Source of the DNA: Gemmata massiliana
GTDB taxonomy: Bacteria > Planctomycetota > Planctomycetia > Gemmatales > Gemmataceae
Direction of reading: 5' to 3'
Length of the DNA stretch: 64,000 nt
Assembly: GCF_901538265.1 (NCBI RefSeq)
Contig: NZ_LR593886.1
Location: 1,054,001-1,118,000 of the forward strand
Shown: piece by piece, positions 33,478 through 41,766 of the stretch
Layout of the letters: every line of letters begins with the position of its first letter
How positions within the stretch are numbered: position 1 is the first letter of the stretch
Program-made: the position numbers and the translations under genes
The notes under the pieces: model-generated
What the model saw: only the letters and a program-made list of their open reading frames with translations
Told to the model about the DNA's origin: nothing
Database searches by the model: none

Positions 33478-34466
33478 ACAATTTCACCTACGCCCGAGCC
33501 GGGTCGGTGAGCGAGGCCGTGGCCGCCGCCGGGACCGCGGGCAGCGCGTTCGTCGCGGGCGGCACGAACCTGATCGACCTGATGAAGGAGAACGTCGCCC
33601 GGCCACTGCACCTGATCGACGTGAATCGCCTGCCGCTGAAGGGGATCGAGAGCCTGCCCGGCGGAGGGCTGCGGCTCGGGGCGCTGGCGACGAACGCCGA
33701 TACCGCCTACCATCCCGAGGTCCGGCGACGGTACCCGCTGCTGTCCGAGGCCATCCTGGCCGGCGCGTCCGCCCAGTTGCGAAATATGGCGACCGACGGC
33801 GGCAACCTGCTCCAGCGGACCCGGTGCTACTACTTCTACGACACCGGCACCCCGTGCAACAAGCGCGCGCCCGGGTCCGGGTGCGGGGCGCTCGCCGGCG
33901 TCAACCGCATCCACGCGATCTTGGGGGCGAGCGACCAGTGCATCGCCACCCACCCGTCCGACATGTGCGTCGCCCTCGCGGCGCTGGGGGCCGTGGTCCG
34001 GGTGACCGGGCCGGGCGGCGACCGGGAGATCCCCTTCGCCGACTTCCACCGGCTGCCCGGGGACACGCCGCACGTCGACACGAACCTCGCGACCGGGGAA
34101 CTCGTCACCGCCATCGACCTGCCGCCGAAGGGGTTCGCCGCCCACTTCGAATACGTCAAGGTGCGGGACCGGCAGTCCTACGCCTTCGCCCTCGTCTCCG
34201 TGGCCGTCGGGCTGGAACTGGACGGCGGGACGATCAAGGACGCGCGGGTCGCGCTGGGCGGGGTGGCGCACAAGCCGTGGCGCGATCCGGCGGCCGAGGC
34301 CCTGCTCGTCGACAAGCCGCCGACGGCCGACGGTTACCGTCCGGTCGCCGATGCCCTTCTGGCCGGGGCCAAGGGGTACGGGCACAACACGTTCAAGATC
34401 GAACTGGCCCGCCGGGCGGTCGTGCGGGCACTGACCCGGGCCGCCGGCACGGAGGGGCGCACGTGA
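33474..34466 (+). CDS. Aldehyde oxidoreductase, FAD subunit with [4Fe-4S] insert (PaoB/YagS-like)
   Basis: 330 residues. The FAD-binding domain of the xanthine-dehydrogenase family shows FVAGGTNLIDLMK near 26-38 and the GALATNADTA and TDGGNLLQRTRC segments. Cys118, 128, 137 and 156 (RCYYFYDTGTPCNKR, GSGCGAL, DQCIATHPSDM) form the extra [4Fe-4S] cluster seen in E. coli PaoB. Starts inside the stop of the previous gene and its own stop overlaps the next GTG, so the three subunits are translationally coupled. Confidence 0.94.
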   Translation: MNNFTYARAGSVSEAVAAAGTAGSAFVAGGTNLIDLMKENVARPLHLIDVNRLPLKGIESLPGGGLRLGALATNADTAYHPEVRRRYPLLSEAILAGASAQLRNMATDGGNLLQRTRCYYFYDTGTPCNKRAPGSGCGALAGVNRIHAILGASDQCIATHPSDMCVALAALGAVVRVTGPGGDREIPFADFHRLPGDTPHVDTNLATGELVTAIDLPPKGFAAHFEYVKVRDRQSYAFALVSVAVGLELDGGTIKDARVALGGVAHKPWRDPAAEALLVDKPPTADGYRPVADALLAGAKGYGHNTFKIELARRAVVRALTRAAGTEGRT

Positions 34467-36715
34467 TCACCGTACCGGACCCGTTGAAGCCGAGCGGCGG
34501 TCCCGTCGGCAAACCAGTGAGCCGCGTGGACGGCCCGCTCAAGGTGACCGGGGCGGCCAAGTACGCGGCCGAGTTCCGCGCCGAAGGAATGCTGTACGGC
34601 GTGGTCGTGTCGGCCGCCGTCGCGAGAGGTGCGATCGAGACGATCGACGCCGCGGCGGCGCTGGCCGTGCCCGGCGTGGTCCGCGTCTTCACCCACGAGA
34701 ACCGGCCCCGCACGGCGTGGTTCGACAGCAAGTGGCGCGACGAGGTCGCGCCGCCCGGCTCGCCGTTCCGCCCGCTGTACGACGAGCACGTCCACTACAG
34801 CGGCCAGCCGGTCGCGCTGGTCGTGGCCGACACGTTCGAGGCCGCCCGGTACGCCGCCTCGCTGGTGACAGTCGCCTGCTCCGCGGGGGCGCACGAGACC
34901 GACCTGAAGGCGGCCCGGGCGAAGGCCGCGACGCCGCCGAAGTTCCGCATGTCGACCGACGAGCCGGCCCCCCGCGGCAACGCCGACAGGGCCCTGAAGG
35001 CGGCCGCCGTGCGGGTGGACGCCGAGTACACCCAGCCGGCCGAGTTCCACAACCCGATGGAGGCGCACGCCACCACCGCGGTGTACGAGAGCGACGGCGC
35101 GCTCACCGTGTACGACAAGATCCAGGGGGCGGCCAACAGCCAGACGTTCGTGTGCAACGTCTTCGGGCTGGCGAAGGAGAAGGTGCGGGTCGTCTCCCCG
35201 TTCGTCGGTGGCGCGTTCGGGTCGGGGCTGCGCCCCCAGTACCAACTGTTCCTGGCGGTCATGGGCGCGCTCGAGCTGAAGCGGCCGGTGCGGGTGGTGC
35301 TCACCCGCCAGCAGATGTTCACCTTCGGGCACCGGCCCGAGACCCTCCAGTCCGTATCGCTCGGGGCCGGTGCCGACGGGGCGCTCCAGGCGATCGCGCA
35401 CGAGGCCGTGGCCGAGACGTCGCGGTACGAGGACTACACCGAGAACCTCGTCAACTGGTCGGGCATGGCGTACCGGTGCGACCACGTCAAACTCGGGTAC
35501 AAACTGGCCAAGCTGGACGTGGCCACGCCGTGCGACATGCGGGCGCCCGGCGCGACGACCGGCGTCTTCGCGCTGGAGTGCGCGATGGACGAGCTGGCCC
35601 ACGCGGCCGGCGTCGACCCGGTCGAGCTGCGGCTGCGGAACTACGCCGAGAAGGACCAGGTGAACGACCGGCCGTACTCCAGCAAGGAGCTGCGGGCGTG
35701 TTACCGCGAGGGGGCGGCGAAGTTCGGGTGGGCGGCCCGCAACCCGGTACCGCGTTCGACCCGCCGGGGCACCGCCCTCGTCGGCTGGGGCATGGCGGGC
35801 GGCATGTGGGACGCGTTCCAGCAGCCCGCCAGTGCCCGGGCGGTGCTGTCCGCCGACGGGACGCTCACGGCCAGCAGCGCGACCGCCGACATCGGGACCG
35901 GAACCTATACGGTGATGACCCAGATCGCCGCCGAGGCGCTCGGCCTGCCGGTCGAGGCGGTCGCGTTCAAGTTGGGCGACTCGTCGCTGCCCGCCGCGCC
36001 GATCGAGGGCGGGTCGTGGACCGTGTCGTCGGTCGGGACGGCGGTCAAGGCGGCGTGCGACGGGGTACGGGAGGAGGCGCTCGCCCTCGCCCGCAAGCTC
36101 GAGGATTCGCCGCTGGCAAAGGCCGAGCTCGAGGACGTGATTTTCGCCGACGGTCACATCGGCCTCAAGACCGATGCGTCGAAGCGGCTCGCCCTCGCGG
36201 ACGTGCTGAAGCGGTCCGGGGTCGCCGCGGTCGAGAAGACCGTGGAGGCCGTGCCGAACCTGGTGAAGCAGCAGCCGTACTCGCGGGCCGCCCACGGGGC
36301 GGCCTTCGTCGAGGTCGAGGTGGACGAGGACTTCGGCACGGTCAAGGTGACGCGGGTGGTGAGTGCGGTGGCCGCCGGGCGGATCATCAACCCGAAGACG
36401 GCCCGCAGTCAGATCCTCGGGGCGGTCGTATGGGGCATCGGAATGGCCCTCCACGAGGCGGCGGCGGTCGACCACGCCCTGGGCCGGGTGATGAACCACA
36501 ACTACGGCGAGTACCACGTCCCCGTCCACGCCGACGTGCCCGACATCGGCGTCATCTTCGTGGACGAGCCGGACGATGTGGTGAACCCGCTCGGCGCCAA
36601 GGGGGTGGGGGAGATCGGCATCGTCGGGGTGGCCGCGGCGGTCGCCAACGCGGTCTTCCACGCCACCGGCAAGCGGGTGCGGGACCTTCCGATCACCTTG
36701 GACAAGCTGCTGTAA
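34463..36715 (+). CDS. Aldehyde oxidoreductase, molybdopterin-binding subunit (PaoC/YagR-like)
   Basis: 750 residues from a GTG overlapping the previous stop (GTGA). Domain order: an aldehyde oxidase hammerhead domain (PVSRVDGPLKVTGAAKYAAE, about 18-120), then the molybdopterin-binding domains with FVGGAFGSGL, DMRAPGATTG and the C-terminal GAKGVGEIGI, whose Glu near residue 716 is the catalytic base of the family. It likely binds molybdopterin cytosine dinucleotide, as the adjacent MocA-type transferase suggests. Substrate is probably a range of aldehydes; xanthine is less likely given the PaoB-like partner. Confidence 0.95.
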   Translation: MITVPDPLKPSGGPVGKPVSRVDGPLKVTGAAKYAAEFRAEGMLYGVVVSAAVARGAIETIDAAAALAVPGVVRVFTHENRPRTAWFDSKWRDEVAPPGSPFRPLYDEHVHYSGQPVALVVADTFEAARYAASLVTVACSAGAHETDLKAARAKAATPPKFRMSTDEPAPRGNADRALKAAAVRVDAEYTQPAEFHNPMEAHATTAVYESDGALTVYDKIQGAANSQTFVCNVFGLAKEKVRVVSPFVGGAFGSGLRPQYQLFLAVMGALELKRPVRVVLTRQQMFTFGHRPETLQSVSLGAGADGALQAIAHEAVAETSRYEDYTENLVNWSGMAYRCDHVKLGYKLAKLDVATPCDMRAPGATTGVFALECAMDELAHAAGVDPVELRLRNYAEKDQVNDRPYSSKELRACYREGAAKFGWAARNPVPRSTRRGTALVGWGMAGGMWDAFQQPASARAVLSADGTLTASSATADIGTGTYTVMTQIAAEALGLPVEAVAFKLGDSSLPAAPIEGGSWTVSSVGTAVKAACDGVREEALALARKLEDSPLAKAELEDVIFADGHIGLKTDASKRLALADVLKRSGVAAVEKTVEAVPNLVKQQPYSRAAHGAAFVEVEVDEDFGTVKVTRVVSAVAAGRIINPKTARSQILGAVVWGIGMALHEAAAVDHALGRVMNHNYGEYHVPVHADVPDIGVIFVDEPDDVVNPLGAKGVGEIGIVGVAAAVANAVFHATGKRVRDLPITLDKLL

Positions 36716-37881
36716 TGAGCGAGCTGCGTGCGATCCTCGACCGGCTCGACGCCGCGGCCCGGGGCGGTCGCCCCGCGGTGCTGGCGACCGTGGTCGGGGT
36801 GGCGGGGGCGGCGTACCGGCGGCCGGGGGCGCGGCTGCTGCTGTCCTCCGACGGGGACCGCGTCGGCATGGTCAGCGGCGGGTGCCTGGAGGCGGACGTG
36901 GCGCGCAAGGCGTGGTGGCGGACGTCCGAGGGGCCGGTGGTGGTGCGGTACGACACCGGGGCCGGGGACGACGGGGCGTGGGCGTTCGGGCTCGGCTGTG
37001 GTGGCGTGGTGGACGTCCTCCTGGAGCGGATCGTCCCGTCTGACCCGCCGGAATACCTGTCCTTTCTTCGGGCACACATCGGGGCGCGAGAGGGTGCCGC
37101 CCTCGTCCGGATCGTCGGCGGGGGTTCGGTCGGTGAGTGGCTGGTTTGTGACGCCGGCGGATGTGTTCGGCACGCCCTCACCGACACGGACCTGGTTGCG
37201 GACGCGGCCGAGGTCGCAGGACGCGCGCTGCGTGCCGGTCGCTCGACCCACGCCGAGTTCGATACCCCGCGGGGGCGGGTGAGCGCGTGCGTCGAGGTGA
37301 TTCGTCCGCCCGTCTCGCTCCTGATCTGCGGGGCCGGCCCGGACGCCGTGCCGGTGGTGACGATCGCGAAGGCCCTCGGCTGGCACGTCACCGTGTACGA
37401 CACACGGCCGGGCGGAAACAGTCGGAGTCGGTTCCCGGCCGCGGACCTCGTCGTGTCGGGGCCGCCGGAGCAGGTGGCGATTCGGACGAAGCTGGAGCCC
37501 GGCAGCGCGGCCGTGATCATGTCCCACAACTACGAAGACGACTGCAAGCTCCTCCGGGCGATCCTGCCGTCACCGGTCGGGTACGTCGGCGCGCTCGGCC
37601 CCCGGCGCCGGGCCGATTCCTTGCTCGAAGATCTGTTGGGTGACGGGTTCGTCCCGACGGCCACGCAGCTCGCCCGGCTTCACGCCCCGGTCGGCCTCGA
37701 CCTCGGGTCGGAAACGCCGGAGGAAATCGCACTCGCGGTGGTAGCGGAGGCCAAGGCGGCCCTGGCGGGGCGCGCGGGCGGTCCGCTCCGGGACCGGGTC
37801 GGGCACCTTCACACGCGGGCGGCTTCTGCGGAGGTCTCGCCGGCCGAGGTCGTCACGTCCTGTCCGGTGGGCGCGTCGTGA
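36715..37881 (+). CDS. XdhC/CoxI-family molybdenum-cofactor insertion chaperone
   Basis: 388 residues, TAATG overlap with the preceding gene. The N-terminal XdhC_CoxI domain includes ATVVGVAGAAYRRPGARLLL and MVSGGCLEADV (about 20-60); the C-terminal Rossmann-like XdhC_C domain begins LLICGAGPDAVPVV near 202 and includes YVGALGPRRRADSLL. These proteins bind and sulfurate the cofactor and insert it into the large subunit. PaoD is the equivalent in E. coli. Its place inside the operon fits exactly. Confidence 0.93.
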   Translation: MSELRAILDRLDAAARGGRPAVLATVVGVAGAAYRRPGARLLLSSDGDRVGMVSGGCLEADVARKAWWRTSEGPVVVRYDTGAGDDGAWAFGLGCGGVVDVLLERIVPSDPPEYLSFLRAHIGAREGAALVRIVGGGSVGEWLVCDAGGCVRHALTDTDLVADAAEVAGRALRAGRSTHAEFDTPRGRVSACVEVIRPPVSLLICGAGPDAVPVVTIAKALGWHVTVYDTRPGGNSRSRFPAADLVVSGPPEQVAIRTKLEPGSAAVIMSHNYEDDCKLLRAILPSPVGYVGALGPRRRADSLLEDLLGDGFVPTATQLARLHAPVGLDLGSETPEEIALAVVAEAKAALAGRAGGPLRDRVGHLHTRAASAEVSPAEVVTSCPVGAS

Positions 37882-38468
37882 CGGGCGTCGGAGCCGTCAT
37901 CCTGGCCGCGGGCGGGTCGAGCCGGATGGGTCGGCCCAAGCAACTCCTGCCGTACCACGGGCGTAGCCTGCTGCGCCACGCGGCCGCGGTGGCCCTCGCC
38001 GGCGGGTGCGAACCCGTTGTCGTCGTTCTGGGGGCCGCTGCGGACCAGATGCGGACCGAGCTCGAAGGGCTGGCGGGTACGGGGGCGGGGAACCCGGGCT
38101 GGGCACAAGGCCCGGGGACGTCAGGTCGGGGCGGATTAGCTTCCGTTGGGGAGCCGGAGGCGGTGGTGTTCCTGTTGTGCGACCAGCCGCTGGTCGATGA
38201 GGACCACGTCCGGCGGCTGATCGGGGCGTGGCGTGAAACGGGCCGTCCGATGGTCGCGTCCGGCTACGACGGGACGGTCGGCGTACCCGCCTTGTTCGCC
38301 CGGGAGACGTTTCCCCGGCTGCGGACCCTCGACCCGGTCTCGGGCGCGAAGCAGCTGCTCCTCGGGACGCCGGAAGCGGTAGCGGTCGTCCCGTTCCCGG
38401 CCGGCGCAATCGACCTCGATACGCCCGGCGATTACGAGCGATTCCGCACCGACCCGGCGGGTTCGTAG
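37878..38468 (+). CDS. MocA/MobA-like molybdenum cofactor nucleotidyltransferase
   Basis: 196 residues from a GTG overlapping the XdhC stop (GTGA). N-terminal LAAGGSSRMGRPKQLLP is the nucleotide-binding loop of the family, followed by the GxxGR-like GRGGLASVGE loop and VVFLLCDQPLVDEDHV with the metal-binding Asp. By context it should attach CMP to molybdopterin (MCD form), the cofactor of this oxidoreductase class. It closes the operon. The stretch GTGAGNPGWAQGPGTSGRGG is more Gly-rich than usual but keeps the expected order. Confidence 0.93.
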   Translation: MTGVGAVILAAGGSSRMGRPKQLLPYHGRSLLRHAAAVALAGGCEPVVVVLGAAADQMRTELEGLAGTGAGNPGWAQGPGTSGRGGLASVGEPEAVVFLLCDQPLVDEDHVRRLIGAWRETGRPMVASGYDGTVGVPALFARETFPRLRTLDPVSGAKQLLLGTPEAVAVVPFPAGAIDLDTPGDYERFRTDPAGS

Positions 38469-38493
38469 GCACCGGGAGAAGGCGACCGCCATG

Positions 38494-38765
38494 ATGGGCC
38501 AAGCCCCGGCCGGGCTGTACGGGTACAGCCACCTGACCGGGGCGTACCCGGGCTCCAGATGTGGCACGCCGACGCCAGCGTGCTCAAGGTGCCGGACGGC
38601 ATCCCGGACGAGAAGCTGCTGGACAAAGTGCTCAAGAACGAGATCGACATCTCGTTCGTGGTCACCCACCGGCTGCCGCTCGAGGAGGGGCCGGTGGCGT
38701 ACCGGACGTTCCGCGACAAGAAGGACAACTGCATCAGGCTCGTCCTCAAGCCGTGGGCGAGCTGA
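38494..38765 (+). pseudogene. Zinc-dependent alcohol/formaldehyde dehydrogenase, internally deleted
   Basis: Reads [14 protein letters not shown] (an internal segment of glutathione-independent formaldehyde dehydrogenase-type Zn-ADHs) in one frame. After a frame change it reads [18 protein letters not shown], and then jumps directly to the family's C-terminus [35 protein letters not shown]. About 200 residues including the Rossmann fold are missing. Both catalytic zinc-site ends are gone, so this cannot be functional. Confidence 0.82.
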
Positions 38766-38867
38766 CCCTTCCGCCGTTGCCCACCGACCGGGGAGGTCGC
38801 CCGGCTGGGGCTGGACGTTCTGGAGCGCTGCCTCTGAGCGGGGCACCGACACCGAGGAGTAAAGGCG

Positions 38868-40019
38868 ATGAAACGACTGCTACCGGTCCTGCTTCTCGCG
38901 GTCAGTGCGGCCGCGCCCGCCGACGAGCCGAAGCTCGCCGCGGACAAACCCGAGGGCAAGCTCGAACTCGTCGCCACGTTCGACGGGCCGATGCCCACCG
39001 GCGTGACCGTCTCGCACAAGGGGCGGGTGTTCGTCAACTACCCGCGGTGGGGCGACCCGGTCGAGTTCACCACCGCCGAGGTGAGGGACGGGAAGGCGAC
39101 CGCGTTCCCTCCCGACATCAACAAGTACGACAAGAGCCGGCCGGGCGAGACGCTCGTGTCGGTGCAGAGCGTGGTGGTGGACCCGGCCGACCGGCTTTGG
39201 CTGCTGGACACCGGGAGCATCGAGTTCGGCCCGCCCTCGGGGCCGAAGCTGGTGGGCGTCGATCTCGCCACGGACAAGGTGTTCAAGGTGATCGCGTTCC
39301 CTCCTGATGTCGCGCTGCCGACCACGTACCTGAACGACATCCGGTTCGACCTGCGGAAGGGCAAGGCGGGTGTGGCGTTCATCACCGACTCGGCGCAGAA
39401 GGGGCCGAACGGGATCATCGTCGTGGACCTCGACAGCGGGAAGAGCCGACGCCGCCTGAACGACCACCCGTCCACCAAAGCGGCTAAGAACTTCCTGCCG
39501 ATCGTCGAGGGCCGCCCCGTGATGGAGCGCAAGCCCGGCGAGCCGCCGAAGCACCTGGCGCTCGGCTCGGACGGGATCGCCATTTCCCACGATGGGAAGC
39601 ACCTGTACTACTGCCCGCTGGCGAGCCGGCACCTGTTCCGCGTCCCCACCGACGCCCTGCTGGGCGAGAAGCTGGCGGACGAAGAGGCGGGCCAGGCCGT
39701 TGAGGACCTGGGCGACCGCGGGTTCGCCTCGGACGGACTGGAGACGGACGACAAGGGGCGGGTGTACCTGACCGACTACGAGCACAACGCCGTCCTGCGA
39801 CGGACCACCGACGGACGGTACGAAACGGTCGCGCACGACCCGAGGATGCTGTGGCCGGACACCATGTCCGTGGCCGCCGACGGGCACCTGTACTTCACCG
39901 CGAACCAGCTTCATCGGCAGAAGAACTACCAGAACGGCAAGGACCTCCGGGAGAAGCCTTACGCCCTGTTCCGCGTGAAGATCGACGCCGGCCCGGTGCT
40001 CCTGACCGGAGCGAAGTGA
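38868..40019 (+). CDS. Secreted major-royal-jelly/yellow-like protein
   Basis: 383 residues with a signal peptide (cleavage near SAAAPA). The MRJP/yellow fold is shown by MPTGVTVSHKGRVFVNYPRWGD near 38-59 (key NYPRW), VVDPADRLWLLDTG, YLNDIRFD, AFITDSAQKGPNGIIVVDL and GIAISHDGKHLYYCPL. This is a six-bladed propeller whose bacterial members are mostly unassigned. GAGGAGT precedes the ATG. It follows the ADH pseudogene and is likely a separate transcription unit. Confidence 0.92.
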   Translation: MKRLLPVLLLAVSAAAPADEPKLAADKPEGKLELVATFDGPMPTGVTVSHKGRVFVNYPRWGDPVEFTTAEVRDGKATAFPPDINKYDKSRPGETLVSVQSVVVDPADRLWLLDTGSIEFGPPSGPKLVGVDLATDKVFKVIAFPPDVALPTTYLNDIRFDLRKGKAGVAFITDSAQKGPNGIIVVDLDSGKSRRRLNDHPSTKAAKNFLPIVEGRPVMERKPGEPPKHLALGSDGIAISHDGKHLYYCPLASRHLFRVPTDALLGEKLADEEAGQAVEDLGDRGFASDGLETDDKGRVYLTDYEHNAVLRRTTDGRYETVAHDPRMLWPDTMSVAADGHLYFTANQLHRQKNYQNGKDLREKPYALFRVKIDAGPVLLTGAK

Positions 40020-40116
40020 CGGCTCACCACCGCGCCCCGTGTGAGTTGGTGTGACGATCGCGGCACGAGCGACTTCTTGCCCGTCGCTCCTTTCAGCGCG
40101 GTCCACCTCATTAATG

Positions 40117-40311
40117 TTACGCCGCGTCGTCCGCTTTCTTCTCGGGCGGCGCGGGGACCCGCTCCCACCATTCGTGCGCGCAGGAGCGACATCGGTACTT
40201 TGTTTCGACGAACTTACCTTCCGGCACCTCGACGTTCTTCCGCGCCCGGAACAGATAGCCTTTGTGCTCACACTTCGGACAGCAGCGGTCGGGGCGCTCG
40301 AACGGCGTCAT
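40117..40311 (-). CDS. Small zinc-ribbon protein, 64 aa
   Basis: CCPKCEHKGYLF (two Cys at 11 and 14 from ATG 40311) and YRCRSCAHEWWE make a four-Cys zinc ribbon. A charged tail (PPEKKADDAA) follows. The ATG at 40311 is preferred because GGAG lies 10 bp upstream; a GTG at 40332 would add seven residues. Possibly a nucleic-acid-binding or complex-stabilising protein; function unknown. Confidence 0.75.
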   Translation of the reverse strand: MTPFERPDRCCPKCEHKGYLFRARKNVEVPEGKFVETKYRCRSCAHEWWERVPAPPEKKADDAA

Positions 40312-40432
40312 CCAGCGGGCTCCGGGAGGCACAGCAGAATCGACCCGGTCGTATCGGCAAGCTGGAGTATGTGGCTTGAGCCACAGGTCGAAAGGGCAGT
40401 GCCCTGCTCAAATCACGAACGCGAAGCAAAGC

Positions 40433-40454
40433 CCCGGGCGAATTGTCGCCCGGG
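40433..40454 (-). terminator. Hairpin downstream of the left HSP20 pair
   Basis: CCCGGGCGA and TCGCCCGGG are perfect 9-mers around ATTG, 23 bp after the last HSP20 stop on the minus strand. A T-tract is lacking but position suggests transcription ending. Confidence 0.6.
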
Positions 40455-40476
40455 ACCTCGCGTCAAACACGGAGCT

Positions 40477-40884
40477 TTACGCGCCCCTCACGGCGATCCG
40501 CCGGGGCCGGACCGCCTCGGCTTTGGGCATGCGGACGGTCAGCACGCCGTCCTTCAGCGACGCCTCGATCGCACCCGTGTCCACCTGCTCGGCGATCTTG
40601 AACGCCCGGTAGAAGCTGCCCACGTCATACTCGGCGTAGAGCCGCTTCTTGCCCGCGTTCCGGGGGACGCAGGTGGCGTGCAGAATCATCTCCTCGCCCT
40701 TGCAGGTGAGGGACACGTCCTCCTGCTTCACCCCCGGCAGGTCGGCGTGCAGGATCAGCGCGTCTTCGGTTTCGACGACGTCCACTCGTGGCGTGTACAT
40801 CCGGCCCGACGAGCGCGGCTTGGCCGCCTCGCTCGGGGACCGATCGACCGCTCGGGGCTCGGCGCGTTGCAGTTCGCTGTTCAT
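40477..40884 (-). CDS. HSP20 small heat-shock protein, left copy, second gene
   Basis: 135 residues with an alpha-crystallin domain: YTPRVDVVETEDALILHADLPG (key HADLPGVKQEDV), ATCVPRNAG, and the conserved A-x-x-x-x-G-V-L motif as EASLKDGVLTVRMPK. A C-terminal IAV lies where IxI/V anchors occur. Holdase chaperone. Identical in protein to the right-copy gene 50298-50705 except for the last 20 residues, because the inverted duplication ends inside this gene at 40531. AAGGGAGG precedes the ATG. 47 bp after the first HSP20 gene. Confidence 0.93.
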   Translation of the reverse strand: MNSELQRAEPRAVDRSPSEAAKPRSSGRMYTPRVDVVETEDALILHADLPGVKQEDVSLTCKGEEMILHATCVPRNAGKKRLYAEYDVGSFYRAFKIAEQVDTGAIEASLKDGVLTVRMPKAEAVRPRRIAVRGA

Positions 40885-41461
40885 GGGTTACCTCCCTTCT
40901 GGATGGTTTTGGTGACGGGATGGAGCCGGGGTTATACGGCCCCGGCCAGTGCGGGCCGCTCGGCCTTCACGGCGATGCGGCGCGGCTTTGCGGCCTCGGC
41001 CTTGCGCAGGGTGACGGTGAGCACCCCGGTCTCGTACTTGGCCTCGACCGCGTCCGGGTTCACGGCCACCGGCAGGGTGATAGTGCGGCTGAACGCGCCG
41101 TACCCGCACTCCTGGTACAGCCACGCCCCGTCCTCGTTCGGCGGCGCGGGGCGCTCGGCGGAGATGGTGAGTCGGTCGCCGTCGGCCACCGACACCCCGA
41201 TGTCCTCGGCCGTCAGGCCCGGGGCCTCGGCCTCGACGTACAGCGCGTCCGCGTCCTCCCACACGCTCAGCGGCGGGTAGGCAGGAGCGGGCGGCGACAG
41301 GGACGGTCCGTCGAACCCGAGCGGACCGAACAGGCGGTCCATGTGCTCGAACAGGCGGTTGGCGAACATGTGGTCCTCCTTCCTCGGTAGGTGCGGGCTC
41401 TGGGCACCCGCGTGATGCGACCCATCCGAACGTAGGAGCGGGCCGCACCCGGGAACCCGGG
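40531..41461 (-). repeat. Inverted 931-bp HSP20 duplication, left copy
   Basis: Reverse-complement partner of 49721-50651 (coordinates sum to 91182). Proteins are identical across the block, and I noted a single synonymous difference (near 40684) without checking every base. One edge falls in CCCGGGTTCCCGGG, the other inside the second HSP20 gene. Confidence 0.93.
40932..41369 (-). CDS. HSP20 small heat-shock protein, left copy, first gene
   Basis: 145 residues. An N-terminal arm MFANRLFEHMDRLFGPLGF, typical of class A/C sHSPs that contact client or dimer, is followed by the alpha-crystallin domain (WEDADALYVEAEAPGLTAED, FSRTITLPVAV) and YETGVLTVTLRKAEAAKPRRIAV. Amino-acid identical to the right copy at 49813-50250. 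GGAGGACCAC precedes the ATG. Heat or stress induction is likely from family, but no CIRCE or ROSE element is visible. Confidence 0.93.
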   Translation of the reverse strand: MFANRLFEHMDRLFGPLGFDGPSLSPPAPAYPPLSVWEDADALYVEAEAPGLTAEDIGVSVADGDRLTISAERPAPPNEDGAWLYQECGYGAFSRTITLPVAVNPDAVEAKYETGVLTVTLRKAEAAKPRRIAVKAERPALAGAV

Positions 41462-41766
41462 AGCGAGAGTCGGTCTATTTCCCTTGAGGGGGTCACCGGT
41501 CGAAAGGATTCGGCTATTTTTCCAGCGAATCCGTCGCCCCGGGGCCACCCCGCGCGACCAAAATGCAACGCCCGTGCCGGCGCCACAGGCGAGACACGCG
41601 AGTCGTCAGTGATCGACCCAAAATTCCTGTCTTTTAAGTACTTGCGACGAGACGGTGCACGAAGGAGGTGATCATTGCGTGCGGAGTAATAGCTGCCAAA
41701 ATGACAGCCGCCCCGTGTTCAGCCTGTTGCATCAGTTTCTGAGAGCGGTCACTGCGTCGGCAAGCC
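41370..41766. other. Intergenic, edge of the inverted duplication
   Basis: The left duplication ends at 41461; the remaining 300 bp show no supported gene. Confidence 0.5.

Noticed and set aside
33824-36715. Upstream extension of the molybdopterin subunit frame into the FAD-subunit gene
   Set aside because: The extension is Arg/Gly-rich and lies in another frame of the FAD gene; the GTG at 34463 overlapping the previous stop is the natural start.
40051-41280. 409-codon plus-strand frame opposite the left HSP20 genes
   Set aside because: Antisense shadow of two HSP20 genes; the same antisense frame appears at the right copy, as expected from the inverted repeat.
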